64,000 nucleotides of DNA, taken from Rutidosis leptorrhynchoides (taxonomy: Eukaryota; Streptophyta; Magnoliopsida; Asterales; Asteraceae). Each line of letters starts with the position of its first letter. The first letter of the stretch is position 1. The stretch is taken from contig NC_092333.1 in assembly GCF_046630445.1 (NCBI RefSeq), forward strand, positions 580,501 to 644,500. The letters are read 5' to 3'. Of the stretch, positions 13,164 through 24,068 are shown piece after piece. The notes under the pieces were generated by a model. The model was not told the DNA's origin. It searched no databases and saw nothing but the letters and a program-made list of their open reading frames with translations. Position numbers and translations under genes: made by a program.

Positions 13164-13901
13164 ATGTCTACCTCTAGAACAAGTTCCATTGACTCACCTA
13201 ATAATAATGAAGAGTCAAATGTAAATTGGAATGATTTGTGGACTGATTCACAAGTTCCCGAAGAGGAACGGGAAGAAGAGTCGGAACCGGAAGAAGAATC
13301 GGAACCGGAAGAAGAATCGGAACCGGATGAAGAAATAGAACCGGTGGGGGAAATAATAAAACGGTTAAGTAAAAGAAAATCCTCAACCAACCGACCAAGG
13401 TTAATTATGGTCAATGGTGTTTCCGCCAAGGAAGCAAAATATTGGGAGGATTACCAATTCTCTGATGAATCGGATTCCGACGAGAATTCCGATGATGTTA
13501 TAGAAATTATCCCAACTGAATTTAAAAAGGCAAAAGAAAATAATAAGGGAAAGGGCATAAAAATAGAGAAATCTAATTCCAACCCCGATGAACTTTATAT
13601 GTATCGTCAACCAATGACCCGGGAACCTCTAAACCACCAAGTTTTTCTAAACCAATGTGGAAAACGACGGCTCGTATTAGGGGAACATCATATATCCCTA
13701 GAAACTTGGCAAAACGAACCAAAACCGAAGAAGAAGAAACAAGCGAGTCGGAATAAGATAGTTGTATTCGTGTGGTGTAATATATGTAATATAGTGTGCT
13801 TATGCTTTATGATATATGTAAAAATTACTTGTATTAATAAGTATTTTTTTTATGAATCTAACTCTTGTCTATTTTACAGTATAAAAACACAAAATGGATA
13901 G
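13164..13901 (+). CDS. Acidic Glu/Ser-repeat ORF, Tekay copy 2 (cargo)
   Basis: The first ORF after the primer site; the ATG at 13164 follows a 195-nt leader. Residues about 28-60 are tandem copies of a Glu-Glu-Ser-Glu-Pro unit (15-bp DNA repeats at 13270-13330), then a basic stretch (RLSKRKSS), a second acidic Ser/Asp segment, and a Lys-rich C-terminus. In copy 1 the same frame would end at a natural stop after 204 codons. Copy 2 lacks 22 bp near 13605, so from about residue 149 the frame differs and runs through intergenic sequence to 13901, overlapping the F-box start. No homology is recognised. Its charge pattern suggests a disordered nuclear or chromatin-interacting protein, which is inference. 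Confidence 0.6.
   Translation: MSTSRTSSIDSPNNNEESNVNWNDLWTDSQVPEEEREEESEPEEESEPEEESEPDEEIEPVGEIIKRLSKRKSSTNRPRLIMVNGVSAKEAKYWEDYQFSDESDSDENSDDVIEIIPTEFKKAKENNKGKGIKIEKSNSNPDELYMYRQPMTREPLNHQVFLNQCGKRRLVLGEHHISLETWQNEPKPKKKKQASRNKIVVFVWCNICNIVCLCFMIYVKITCINKYFFYESNSCLFYSIKTQNG
13783..13879 (+). promoter_or_regulatory. Possible intron or splice acceptor before the F-box ORF
   Basis: TGTCTATTTTACAG ending at 13879 is a strong plant 3' splice site, 14 nt upstream of the F-box ATG. A GT at about 13787 is a possible donor, but others further upstream are equally likely. A TAA at 13882-13884 prevents an in-frame fusion with any upstream exon, so splicing would make the F-box ATG the first start rather than create a fusion. 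Copy 1 has the same acceptor on the minus strand near 29709-29722. Confidence 0.4.
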
Positions 13902-14577
13902 ACAACCCAATATTTTAAGAGACCTACCCGGAGACATGATTGATGAAATCTTGTCTAGAGTCAGTCAGAATTCTTCGGCACAACTATTTAAGGCGAGATC
14001 AGTTTGTAAGACATTCGAAGAACTTTCCAAGAATGCCTTGGTTTATAAAAGGCTTTCGTTCGAAAGATGGGGAATATCACATTGGGAAATCCATAAGTTA
14101 CGATGTGTTTACTTTGACGCATTTATTGCGGGGAACCCAAATGCTATTTTACGCAATGGGTTAAGAAATTATTTTGACTCAATATATCCGAATATTGGAC
14201 TTCGTGATTTAGAAAAAGCGGCTAACATGCAACATAAAGAAGCATGTTATGCTTATGGATTAGTAATGTTCGCTTCTCACCAAAGTGAGAACAAGAACAT
14301 CGGGCTACAACTATTAAACAAAACGTTCCCACAAGTGACGGAGTCGGTAATTGGGGTAAGAAATGAGGTTTTTAGATTGTTACGGGACTGTTGGACATTA
14401 CGTAACCCTCGTCCCTTTGACGACGTTACAACACGCTGTCTTATCAACGGCCATAACGGTTATGTTCCACAAGACCAAGGATGGGAAGTAATCCTAGTAA
14501 AACCAGAATGCATGACTTGTTTCTGGATGTATGAATTACGTGTCTTTATTGCCTTTGCTGAACGACTTGTGTACTAG
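13894..14577 (+). CDS. F-box protein carried by Tekay copy 2
   Basis: An intact ORF of 227 codons. Residues about 8-50 form an F-box: LRDLPGDMIDEILSRV, then a SVCKTFEEL segment, the usual Leu-Pro start and Skp1-binding helices. Residues about 103-145 (DLEKAANMQHKEACYAYGL and following) resemble a Sel1-like repeat. The C-terminus has a Cys-x2-Cys (about residues 206-209) and an aromatic helix. The combination matches plant F-box proteins of the At2g35280/At5g50450 type, which serve as substrate receptors in SCF ubiquitin ligases. It lies between the acidic ORF and gag, on the element's strand, and is equally intact in copy 1 with about 11 amino-acid differences. It looks like a captured host gene that has been spread by the element. 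The substrate is unknown. Confidence 0.8.
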   Translation: MDRQPNILRDLPGDMIDEILSRVSQNSSAQLFKARSVCKTFEELSKNALVYKRLSFERWGISHWEIHKLRCVYFDAFIAGNPNAILRNGLRNYFDSIYPNIGLRDLEKAANMQHKEACYAYGLVMFASHQSENKNIGLQLLNKTFPQVTESVIGVRNEVFRLLRDCWTLRNPRPFDDVTTRCLINGHNGYVPQDQGWEVILVKPECMTCFWMYELRVFIAFAERLVY

Positions 14578-14765
14578 CTAGAATTATCTTCACAACTATC
14601 TTGTATCAAATTTATTGTGTGCTATATTTCATGCTATATGTAAAATAAGCGGTATTGTAAGTTTGTAAAATATTGTGTAAAAGTTTGAACGCGAAATATT
14701 ATTATAATCAGTTTTTCATATAGAATTGTAGTAGTTGAATTGTATATTAGCTACTAAGTATGAAC

Positions 14766-14790
14766 TTAACGGGTAGGTACTACCCGAATT
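14766..14790 (+). other. Internal copy of the polypurine tract/LTR junction
   Basis: TTAACGGGTAGGTACT followed by ACCCGAA matches the true polypurine tract plus LTR start at 19508-19537, except that the six bases GTAGTG of the LTR start are missing. It lies between the F-box ORF and gag. It could be a fossil 3' end or a second (central) polypurine tract. The core CGGGTAG-GTA-CTACCCG is also an inverted repeat. Confidence 0.6.
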
Positions 14791-14882
14791 TAAACTTATA
14801 AAACGCTAATATGAAGAAAAAGCTTTTATAAATGAGTTCATATTATGCTACGAAATACTATTAACTACTCTTAATATTCTGT

Positions 14883-16110
14883 ATGATTAACTTGTTCCAT
14901 TTGACTATTTTGAAGGAAATGGCACCGACTACTCTACACACCGTGAATATGAATGAAGAAGAATTCCGTACTTTTCTAGCTTCAAACATAGCCGCAGTAC
15001 AGGCTGCGCTACATACCAACAATAACCTTGGATCTAGTAGTACAGGAAATCGTGTAGGATGCACCTACAAAGAATTCACTGCCTACAAACCTTTGGAATT
15101 TGATGGAACCGAAGGACCGATCGGATTGAAACGGTGGACCGAGAAGGTCGAATCGGTATTTGACATAAGTAAGTGTACTGAAGAGGACAAAGTGAAGTAC
15201 GCTACACATACCTTCACAGGTTCTGCGTTAACATGGTGGAATACCTATCTAGAGCAAGTGGGACAAGACGATGCGTACGCACTACCGTGGTCAGCATTCA
15301 AGCACTTGATGAACGAGAAGTACCGTCCCAGAACCGAAGTCAATAAGCTCAAGACAGAACTTAGAGGGTTACGAACCCAAGGATTTGATATTACCACGTA
15401 CGAAAGACGATTCACAGAATTGTGCCTATTGTGTCCTGGAGCATTCGAAGATGAGGAAGAGAAGATCGACGCGTTTGTGAAAGGATTACCGGAAAGAATC
15501 CAAGAAGATATAAGTTCACACGAGCCCGCCTCCATACAACAGGCATGTAGAATGGCTCACAAACTAGTGAACCAGATTGAAGAAAGAATTAAAGAACAGA
15601 CTGCTGAAGAGGCCAATGTGAAGCAAGTCAAAAGAAAGTGGGAGGAAAACGGTGATAAGAATCACCAATACAACAACAACAGCAATTAAAACAATAATCG
15701 CAACAATTATCCCAACAATCGCAACATCAATCGTAACTACAACAAACGGCCCAACAACAACAATAACAACAGTAACTACAACAATCATCCCAACAACAAT
15801 AATAACCGCAACAACAACAACAATCAGAAGCAGCTATGCCAAAGGTGTGAAAAGTATCACTCGGGGTTCTGCACCAAATTTTGCAACAAGTGTAAAAGAA
15901 ATGGTCATAGCGAGGCGAAGTGTGAGGTCTACGGACCAGGGGTTAATAGAACGAAAGGAACAAATGGTGTCGGAACGAGTAATGGCGGAGCAAGTAGTGT
16001 CGGAGCAAGTTATGCCAATGTAGTTTGTTATAAATGTGGAAAACCGGGCCACATTATTAGAAATTGCCCGAACCAGGAGAACACGAATGGACAAGGCCGC
16101 GGAAGAGTTT
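14883..16110 (+). pseudogene. gag: Tekay copy 2 gag, one nonsense codon
   Basis: ATGs at 14883 and 14919 are in frame; 14919 has the better context (GAAATGG) and is the likelier start. The retrotransposon Gag domain covers about residues 55-230 of the first ORF (KPLEFDGTEG, GSALTWWN, MNEKYRP, YERRFTELC, FVKGLPE). An Asn-rich linker follows, and the ORF stops at TAA 15687-15689 where copy 1 has a Tyr codon. The frame continues to two zinc knuckles: [14 protein letters not shown] near 15877-15920 and [14 protein letters not shown] near 16027-16068. A Cys pair just before the first knuckle is kept. Gag packages the RNA in cytoplasmic particles; the stop would remove the nucleocapsid part. Confidence 0.88.
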
Positions 16111-19100
16111 TCAATATTAATGCGGCAGAGGCACAGGAAGACCCGGAGCTTATTACGGGTACGTTTCTTATTGACAATAAATCTGCTTACGTTTTATTTG
16201 ATTCGGGTGCGGATAGAAGCTATATGAGTAGAGATTTTTGTGCTAAATTAAGTTGTCCATTGACGCCTTTGGATAGTAAATTTTTACTCGAATTAGCAAA
16301 TGGTAAATTAATTTCAGCAGATAATATATGTCGGAATCGAGAAATTAAACTGGTTAGCGAAACATTTAAGATTGATTTGATACCAGTAGAGTTAAGGAGT
16401 TTTGATGTGATAATCGGTATGGACTGGTCGAAAGAAGTGAACGCAGAGATCGTTTGTTATAAAAATGCAATTCGCATTATACGAGAAAAAGGAAAACCCT
16501 TAATGGTGTACGAAGAAAAGGGCAACACGAAGCTACATCTTATTAGTAATTTGAAGGCACAAAAACTAATAAGAAAAGGTTGCTATGCTGTTCTAGCACA
16601 CGTCGAGAAAGTACAAACTGAAGAAAAGAGCATCAATGATGTTCCCATTGCAAAAGAATTTCCCGATGTATTTCCGAAAGAATTACCGGGATTACCCCCA
16701 CATCGATCCGTTGAATTTCAAATAGATCTTGTACCAGGAGCTGCACCAATAGCTCGTGCTCCTTACAGACTCGCACCCAGCGAGATGAAAGAACTGCAAA
16801 GCCAATTACAAGAACTTTTAGAGCGTGGTTTCATTCGACCAAGCACATCACCGTAGGGAGCTCCTGTTTTGTTTGTCAAGAAGAAAGATGGTACATTCAG
16901 GTTGTGTATCGACTACCGAGAGTTGAACAAACTTACCATCAAGAACCGCTACCCACTACCGAGAATCGGCGACTTATTTGATCAACTACAAAGCTCGTCT
17001 GTTTATTCAAAGATTGACTTACGTTCCGGGTATCATCAAATGCGGGTGAAAGAAGATGATATTCCAAAGACTGCTTTTAGAACACGTTACGGTCATTACG
17101 AGTTTATGGTCATGCCGTTTGGTTTAACTAATGCACCAGCTGTGTTCATGGACCTTATGAACCGAGTGTGTGGACCATACCTTGACAAGTTTGTCATTAT
17201 TTTCATTGATGACATACTTATTTACTCAAAGAATGACCAAGAACACGGTGAACATTTGAGAAAGGTGTTAGAAGTATTGAGGAAAGAAAAACTGTACACT
17301 AAGTTTTCAAAGTGTGCATTTTGGTTGGAAGAAGTTCAATTCCTCGGTCACATAGTGAACAAAGAAGGTATTAAGGTGGATCCGGCAAAGATAGAAACTG
17401 TTGAAAAGTGGGAAACCCCGAAAACTCCGAAACACATACGCCAGTTTTTAGGACTAGCTGGTTACTACAGAAGGTTCATCCAAGACTTTTCCAGAATAGC
17501 AAAACCCTTGACTGCATTAACGCATAAAGGGAAGATATTTGAATGGAATGGTGAACAAGAGAAAGTGTTTCAGTTATTAAAGAAAAAGCTAACTACGGCA
17601 CCTATATTGTCATTGCCTGAAGGGAATGATGATTTTGTGATTTGTTGTGACGCATCAAAGCAAGGTCTCGGTTGTGTATTAATGCAACGAACGAAGGTGA
17701 TTGCTTATGCGTCTAGACAATTGAAGATTCACGAACAAAATTATACGACGCATGATTTGGAATTAGGCGCGGTTGTTTTTGCATTAAAGACTAGGAGGCA
17801 CTACTTATATGGGGTCAAAAGTATTATATATACCGACCACAAAAGTCTTCAACACATATTTAATCAGAAACAACTGAATATGAGGCAGCGTAGGTGGATT
17901 GAATTATTGAATGATTACGACTTTGAGATTCGTTACCACCCGGGGAAGGCAAATGTGGTAGCCGATGCCTTGAGCAGGAAGGACAGAGAACCCATTCGAG
18001 TAAAATCTATGAATATAATGATTCATAATAACCTTACTACTCAAATAAAGGAGGCGCAACAAGGAGTTTTAAAAGAGGGAAATTTAAAGGATGAAATACC
18101 CAAAGGATTGGAGAAGCATCTTAATATTCGGGAAGACGGAACCTGGTATAAGGCTGAAAGGATTTGGGTACCAAAATTTGGAGATATGAGAGAAATGGTA
18201 CTTAGAGAAGCTCATAAAACCAGATACTCAATACATCCTGAAACGGGGAAGATGTACAAGGATCTTAAGAAACATTTTTGGTGGCCAGGTATGAAAGCCG
18301 ATATTGCTAAATACGTAGGAGAATGTTTGACGTGTTCTAAGGTCAAAGCTGAGTATCAGAAACCATCAGGTCTACTTCAACAACCCAAAATCCCGGAATG
18401 GAAATGGGAAAACATTACCATGGATTTAATCACTAAATTGCCAAGGACTGCAAGTGGTTATGATACTATTTGGGTAATAGTTGATTGTCTCACCAAGTCA
18501 GCACACTTCCTGCCAATAAGAGAAGATGACAAGATGGAGAAGTTAGCACGACTGTATTTGAAGGAAGTCGTCTCCAGACATGGAATACCAATCTCTATTA
18601 TCTCTGATAGGGATGGCAGATTTATTTCAAGATTCTGGCAGACATTACAGCAAGCATTGGGAACTCGTCTAGACATGAGTACTGTCTATCATCCACAAAC
18701 TGATGGGCAGAGCGAAAGGACGATACAAATGCTTGAAGACATGCTACGAGCTTGTGTTATTGATTTCGGAAACAGTTGGGATCGACATCTACCGTTAGCA
18801 GAATTTTCCTACAACAACAGCTACCATTCAAGCATTGAGATGGCGCCGTTTGAAGCACTTTATGGTAGAAAGTGCAGGTCTCCGATTTGTTGGAGTGAAG
18901 TGGGGGATAGACAGATTACGGGTCCGGAGATTATACAAGAAACTACCGAGAAGATCATCCAAATTCAACAACGGTTGAAAACCGCCCAAAGTCGACAAAA
19001 GAGCTACGCTGACATTAAAAGAAAAGATATAGAATTTGAAATTAGAGAGATGGTCATGCTTAAAGTTGCACCTTGGAAAGGCGTTGTTCGATTTGGTAAA

Positions 19101-19487
19101 CGAGGGAAATTAAATCCAAGGTATATTGGACCATTTAAGATTATTGATCGTGTCGGACCAGGAGCTTACCGACTTGAGTTACCTCAACAACTCGCGGCTG
19201 TACATAACACTTTCCACGTCTCAAATTTGAAGAAATGTTTTGCTAAAGAAGATCTCACTATTCCGTTAGATGAAATCCAAATCAACGAAAAACTTCAATT
19301 CATCGAAGAACCCGTCCAAATAATGGATCGTGAGGTTAAAAGACTTAAGCAAAACAAGATACCAATTGTTAAGGTTCAATGGAATGCTCGTAGAGGACCC
19401 GAGTTCACCTGGGAGCATAAAGATCAGATGAAGAAGAAATACCCGCATCTATTTCCAGAAGATTCGTCAACACCTTCAACAGCTTAA
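16111..19487 (+). pseudogene. pol: Tekay copy 2 pol, one nonsense codon
   Basis: Same frame as gag, so a single Gag-Pol polyprotein. In order: aspartic protease with Asp-Ser-Gly-Ala (16200-16211); RT from about 16700, with active site Phe-Ile-Asp-Asp (17202-17213); RNase H with CDAS (17650) and YTDHK (17830); integrase with an HHCC zinc finger (about 18210-18340), then the Asp, Asp, Glu triad in TMDLIT (about 18420), SDRDGRF (about 18605) and TDGQSER (about 18700); and a chromodomain-like end (19310-19470). The only lesion is TAG at 16854-16856 where copy 1 has Trp; the 872 codons from 16869 to 19487 are open. The C-terminal chromodomain supports the Tekay/Del chromovirus assignment. Confidence 0.92.
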
Positions 19488-19507
19488 AATTTCGGGACGA
19501 AATTTAT

Positions 19508-19522
19508 TTAACGGGTAGGTAC
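19508..19522 (+). other. Tekay copy 2 polypurine tract
   Basis: AACGGGTAGGTAC immediately precedes the 3' LTR at 19523, the normal plus-strand primer position. In copy 1 the same tract reads AACAGGTAGGTAC. Confidence 0.75.
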
Positions 19523-22500
19523 TGTAGTGACCCGAAATTTTTCATGTTTATATATATTAATTGAGATTGATATTTACATGATTAAATATTTCCAACATGT
19601 TAAGCAATCAAACTTGTTAAGACTTGATTAATTGAAATATGTTTCATATAGACAATTGACCACCCAAGTTGACCGGTGATTCACGAACGTTAAAACTTGT
19701 AAAAACTATATGATGCCATATATATGGATATATATATAGTTAACATGATACTATGATAAGTAAACATATCATTAAGTATATTAACAATGAACTGCATATG
19801 TAAAAACAAGACTACTAACTTAATGATTTTTAAACGAGACATATATGTAACGATTATTGTTGTAAAGACATTTAATGTATATATATATCATATTAAGAGA
19901 TATTCATACATGATAATATCATGATAATATAATAATTTAAAATCTCATTTGATATTATAAACATTGGGTTAACAACATTTAACAAGATCGTTAACCTAAA
20001 GGTTTCAAAACAACACTTACATGTAACGACTAACGATGACTTAACGACTCAGTTAAAATGTATATACATGTAGTGTTTTAATATGTATTTATACACTTTT
20101 GAAAGACTTCAATACACTTATCAAAATACTTCTAATTAACAAAAATGCTTACAATTACATCCTCGTTCAGTTTCATCAACAATTCTACTCGTATGCACCC
20201 GTATTCGTACTCGTACAATACACAGCTTTTAGATGTATGTACTATTGGTATATACACTCCAATGATCAGCTCTTAGCAGCCCATGTGAGTCACCTAACAC
20301 ATGTGGGAACCATCATATGGCAACTAGCATGAAATATCTCATAAAATTACAAATATATGAGTAATCATTCATGACTTATTTACATGAAAACAAAATTACA
20401 TATCCTTTATATCTAATCCATACACCAACGACCAAAAACACCTACAAACACTTTCATTCTTCAATTTTCTTCATCTAATTGATCTCTCTCAAGTTCTATC
20501 TTCAAGTTCTAAGTGTTCTTCATAAATTCTACAAGTTCTAGTTACATAAAATCAAGAATACTTTCAAGTTTGCTAGCTCACTTCCAATCTTGTAAGGTGA
20601 TCATACAACCTCAAGAAATCTTTGTTTCTTACAGTAGGTTATCATTCTAATACAAGGTAATAATCATATTCAAACTTTGGTTCAATTTCTATAACTATAA
20701 CAATCTTATTTCAAGTGATGATCTTACTTGAACTTGTTTTCGTGTCATGATTCTGCTTCAAGAACTTCGAGCCATCCAAGGATCCGTTGAAGCTAGATCC
20801 ATTTTTCTTTTTTCCAGTAGGTTTATCCAAGGAACTTAAGGTAGTAATGATGTTCATAACATCATTCGATTCACACATATAAAGCTATCTTATTCGAAGG
20901 TTTAAACTTGTAATCACTAGAACATAGTTTAGTTAATTCTAAACTTGTTCGCAAACAAAAGTTAATCCTTCTAACTTGACTTTTAAAATCAACTAAACAC
21001 ATGTTCTATATCTATATGATATACTAACTTAATGATTTAAAACCTGGAAACACGAAAAACACCGTAAAACCGGATTTACGCCGTCGTAGTAACACCGCGG
21101 GCTGTTTTGGGTTAGTTAATTAAAAACTATGATAAACTTTGATTTAAAAGTTGTTATTCTGAGAAAATTATTTTTATTATGAACATGAAACTATATCCAA
21201 AAATTATGGTTAAACTCAAAGTGGAAGTATGTTTTCTAAAATGGTCATCTAGACGTCGTTCTTTCGACTGAAATGACTACCTTTACAAAAATGACTTGTA
21301 ACTTATTTTTCCGACTATAAACCTATACTTTTTCTGTTTAGATTCATAAAATATAGTTCAATATGAAACCATAGCAATTTGATTCACTCAAAACGGATTT
21401 AAAATGAAGAAGTTATGGGTAAAACAAGATTGGATAATTTTTCTCATTTTAGCTACGTGAAAATTCGTAACAAATCTATTCCAACCATAACTTAATCAAC
21501 TTGTATTGTATATTATGTAATCTTGAGATACCATAGACACGCATACAATGTTTCGACCTATCATGTTGACACATCTATATATATTTCGGAACAACCATAG
21601 ACACTCTATATGTGAATGTTGGAGTTAGCTATACAGGGTTGAGGTTGATTCCAAAATATATATAGTTTGAGTTGTGATCAATACTGAGATACGTATACAC
21701 TGGGTCGTGGATTGATTCAAGATAATATTTATTGATTTATTTCTGTACATCTAACTGTAGACAACTAGTTGTAGGTTACTAACGAGGACAGCTGACTTAA
21801 TAAACTTAAAACATCAAAATATATTAAAAGTGTTGTAAATATATTTTGAACATACTTTGATATATATGTATATATTGTTATAGGTTCGTGAATCAACCAG
21901 TGGCCAAGTCTTACTTCCCGACGAAGTAAAAATCTGTGAAATTGAGTTATAGTCCCACTTTTAAAATCTAATATTTTTGGGATGAGAATATATGCAGGTT
22001 TTATAAATGATTTACAAAATAGACACAAGTACGTGAAACTACATTCTATGGTTGAATTATTGAAATCGAATATGCCCCTTTTTATTAAGTCTGGTAATCT
22101 AAGAATTAGGGAACAGACACCCTAATTGACGCGAATCCTAAAGATAGATCTATTGGGCCTAACAAACCCCATCCAAAGTACCGGATGCTTTAGTACTTCG
22201 AAATTTATATCATATCCGAAGGGTGTCCCGGAATGATGGGGATATTCTTATATATGCATCTTGTTAATGTCGGTTACCAGGTGTTCACCATATGAATGAT
22301 TTTTATCTCTATGTATGGGATGTGTATTGAAATATGAAATCTTGTGGTCTATTATTATGATTTGATATATATAGGTTAAACCTATAACTCACCAACATTT
22401 TTGTTGACGTTTTAAGCATGTTTATTCTCAGGTGATTATTAAGAGCTTCCGCTGTCGCATACTTAAATAAGGACGAGATTTGGAGTCCATGCTTGTATGA

Positions 22501-22775
22501 TATTGTGTAAAAACTGCATTCAAGAAACTTATTTTGTTGTAACATATTTGTATTGTAAACCATTATGTAATGGTCGTGTGTAAACATGATATTTTAGATT
22601 ATCATTATTTGATAATCTACGTAAAGCTTTTTAAACCTTTATTGATGAAATAAAGGTTATGGTTTGTTTTAAAAATGAATGCAGTCTTTGAAAAACGTCT
22701 CATATAGAGGTCAAAACCTTGCAACGAAATCAATTAAAATGAAACGTTTTTAATCAATAAGAACGGGACATTTCA
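19523..22775 (+). repeat. Tekay copy 2 3' LTR
   Basis: 3,253 bp, nearly identical to 9696-12954 with scattered single-base differences and small AT-repeat length changes. Ends with GGGACATTTCA at 22775, then the TSD GATGG. Confidence 0.93.
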
Positions 22776-24033
22776 GATGGCTCGAAGTTCTTGAAGCAGA
22801 ATCATGACACGAAAACAAGTTCAAGTAAGATCATCACTTGAAATAAGATTGTTATAGTTATAGAAATTGAACCAAAGTTTGAATATGATTATTACCTTGT
22901 ATTAGAATGATAACCTACTGTAAGAAACAAAGATTTCTTGAGGTTGGATGATCACCTTACAAGATTGGAAGTGAGCTAGCAAACTTGAAAGTATTCTTGA
23001 TTTTATGTAACTAGAACTTGTAGAATATATGAAGAACACTTAGAACTTGAAGATAGAACTTGAGAGAGATCAATTAGATGAATAAAATTGAAGAATGAAA
23101 GTGTTTGTAGGTGTTTTTGGACGTTGGTGTATGGGTTAGATATAAAGGATATGTAATTTTGTTTTCATGTAAATAAGTCATGAATGATTACTCATATTTT
23201 TGTAATTTTATGAGATATTTCATGCTAGTTGCCAAATGATGGTTCCCACATGTGTTAGGTGACTCACATGGGCTGCTAAGAGCTGATCATTGGAGTGTAT
23301 ATACCAATAGTACATACATCTAAAAGCTGTGTATTGTACGAGTACGAATACGGGTGCATACGAGTAGAATTGTTGATGAAACTGAATGAGGATGTAATTG
23401 TAAGCATTTTTGTTAAGTAGAAGTATTTTGATAAGTGTATTGAAGTCTTTCAAAAGTGTATAAATACATATTAAAACACTACATGTATATACATTTTAAC
23501 TGAGTCGTTAAGTCATCGTTAGTCGTTACATGTAAGTGTTGTTTTGAAACCTTTAGGTTAACGATCTTGTTAAATGTTGTTAACCCAATGTTTATAATAT
23601 CAAATGAGATTTTAAATTATTATATTATCATGATATTATCATGTATGAATATCTCTGAATATGATATATATACATTAAATATCTTTACAACGATAATCGT
23701 TACATATATGTCTCGTTTAAAAATCATTAAGTTAGTAGTCTTGTTTTTACATATGTAGTTCATTGTTAATATACTTAATGATATTTTTACTTATCATAGT
23801 ATCATGTTAACTATATATATATATATATCCATATATATGTCATCATATAGTTTTTACAAGTTTTAACATTCGTGAATCACCGGTCAACTTGGGTGGTCAA
23901 TTGTCTATATGAAACATATTTCAATTAATCAAGTCTTAAAAAGTTTGATTTCTTAACATATTGGAAACATTTAATCATGTAAATATAAATCTCAATTAAT
24001 ATATATAAACATGGAAAAGTTCGGGTCACTACA
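22776..24033 (-). repeat. Tekay copy 1 3' LTR, proximal fragment
   Basis: The U3-side part of the copy 1 3' LTR, complementary to 9696 to about 10955. It ends at ACTACA (24033), followed by the copy 1 polypurine tract (24034-24046, minus strand AACAGGTAGGTAC). Confidence 0.93.
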
Positions 24034-24068
24034 GTACCTACCTGTTAAATAAATTTCGTCCCGAAATT

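Larger units (their letters stand above)
9696..22775 (+). mobile_element. Tekay-like chromovirus copy 2
   Basis: A complete 13.1-kb element inserted in opposite orientation into the 3' LTR of copy 1. TSD: GATGA (9691-9695) against GATGG (22776-22780), one mismatch. LTRs: 9696-12954 and 19523-22775. The internal region has a tRNA-iMet-type primer site, acidic ORF, F-box ORF, gag-pol in a single frame, and a polypurine tract. Gag-pol is intact except for two nonsense codons (15687-15689 and 16854-16856), each a single-base change relative to copy 1. Being nested, it is younger than copy 1. Confidence 0.94.

Noticed and set aside
13164..14577. Spliced fusion of the acidic ORF with the F-box ORF
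   Set aside because: The acceptor at 13879 is followed by an in-frame TAA at 13882-13884 in the F-box frame, so no fusion protein results.
15652..16023. Thr/Ile-rich ORF over the Asn-rich Gag linker, and the Val-rich antisense ORF at 27769-28023
   Set aside because: Alternative-frame readings of an AAC repeat.
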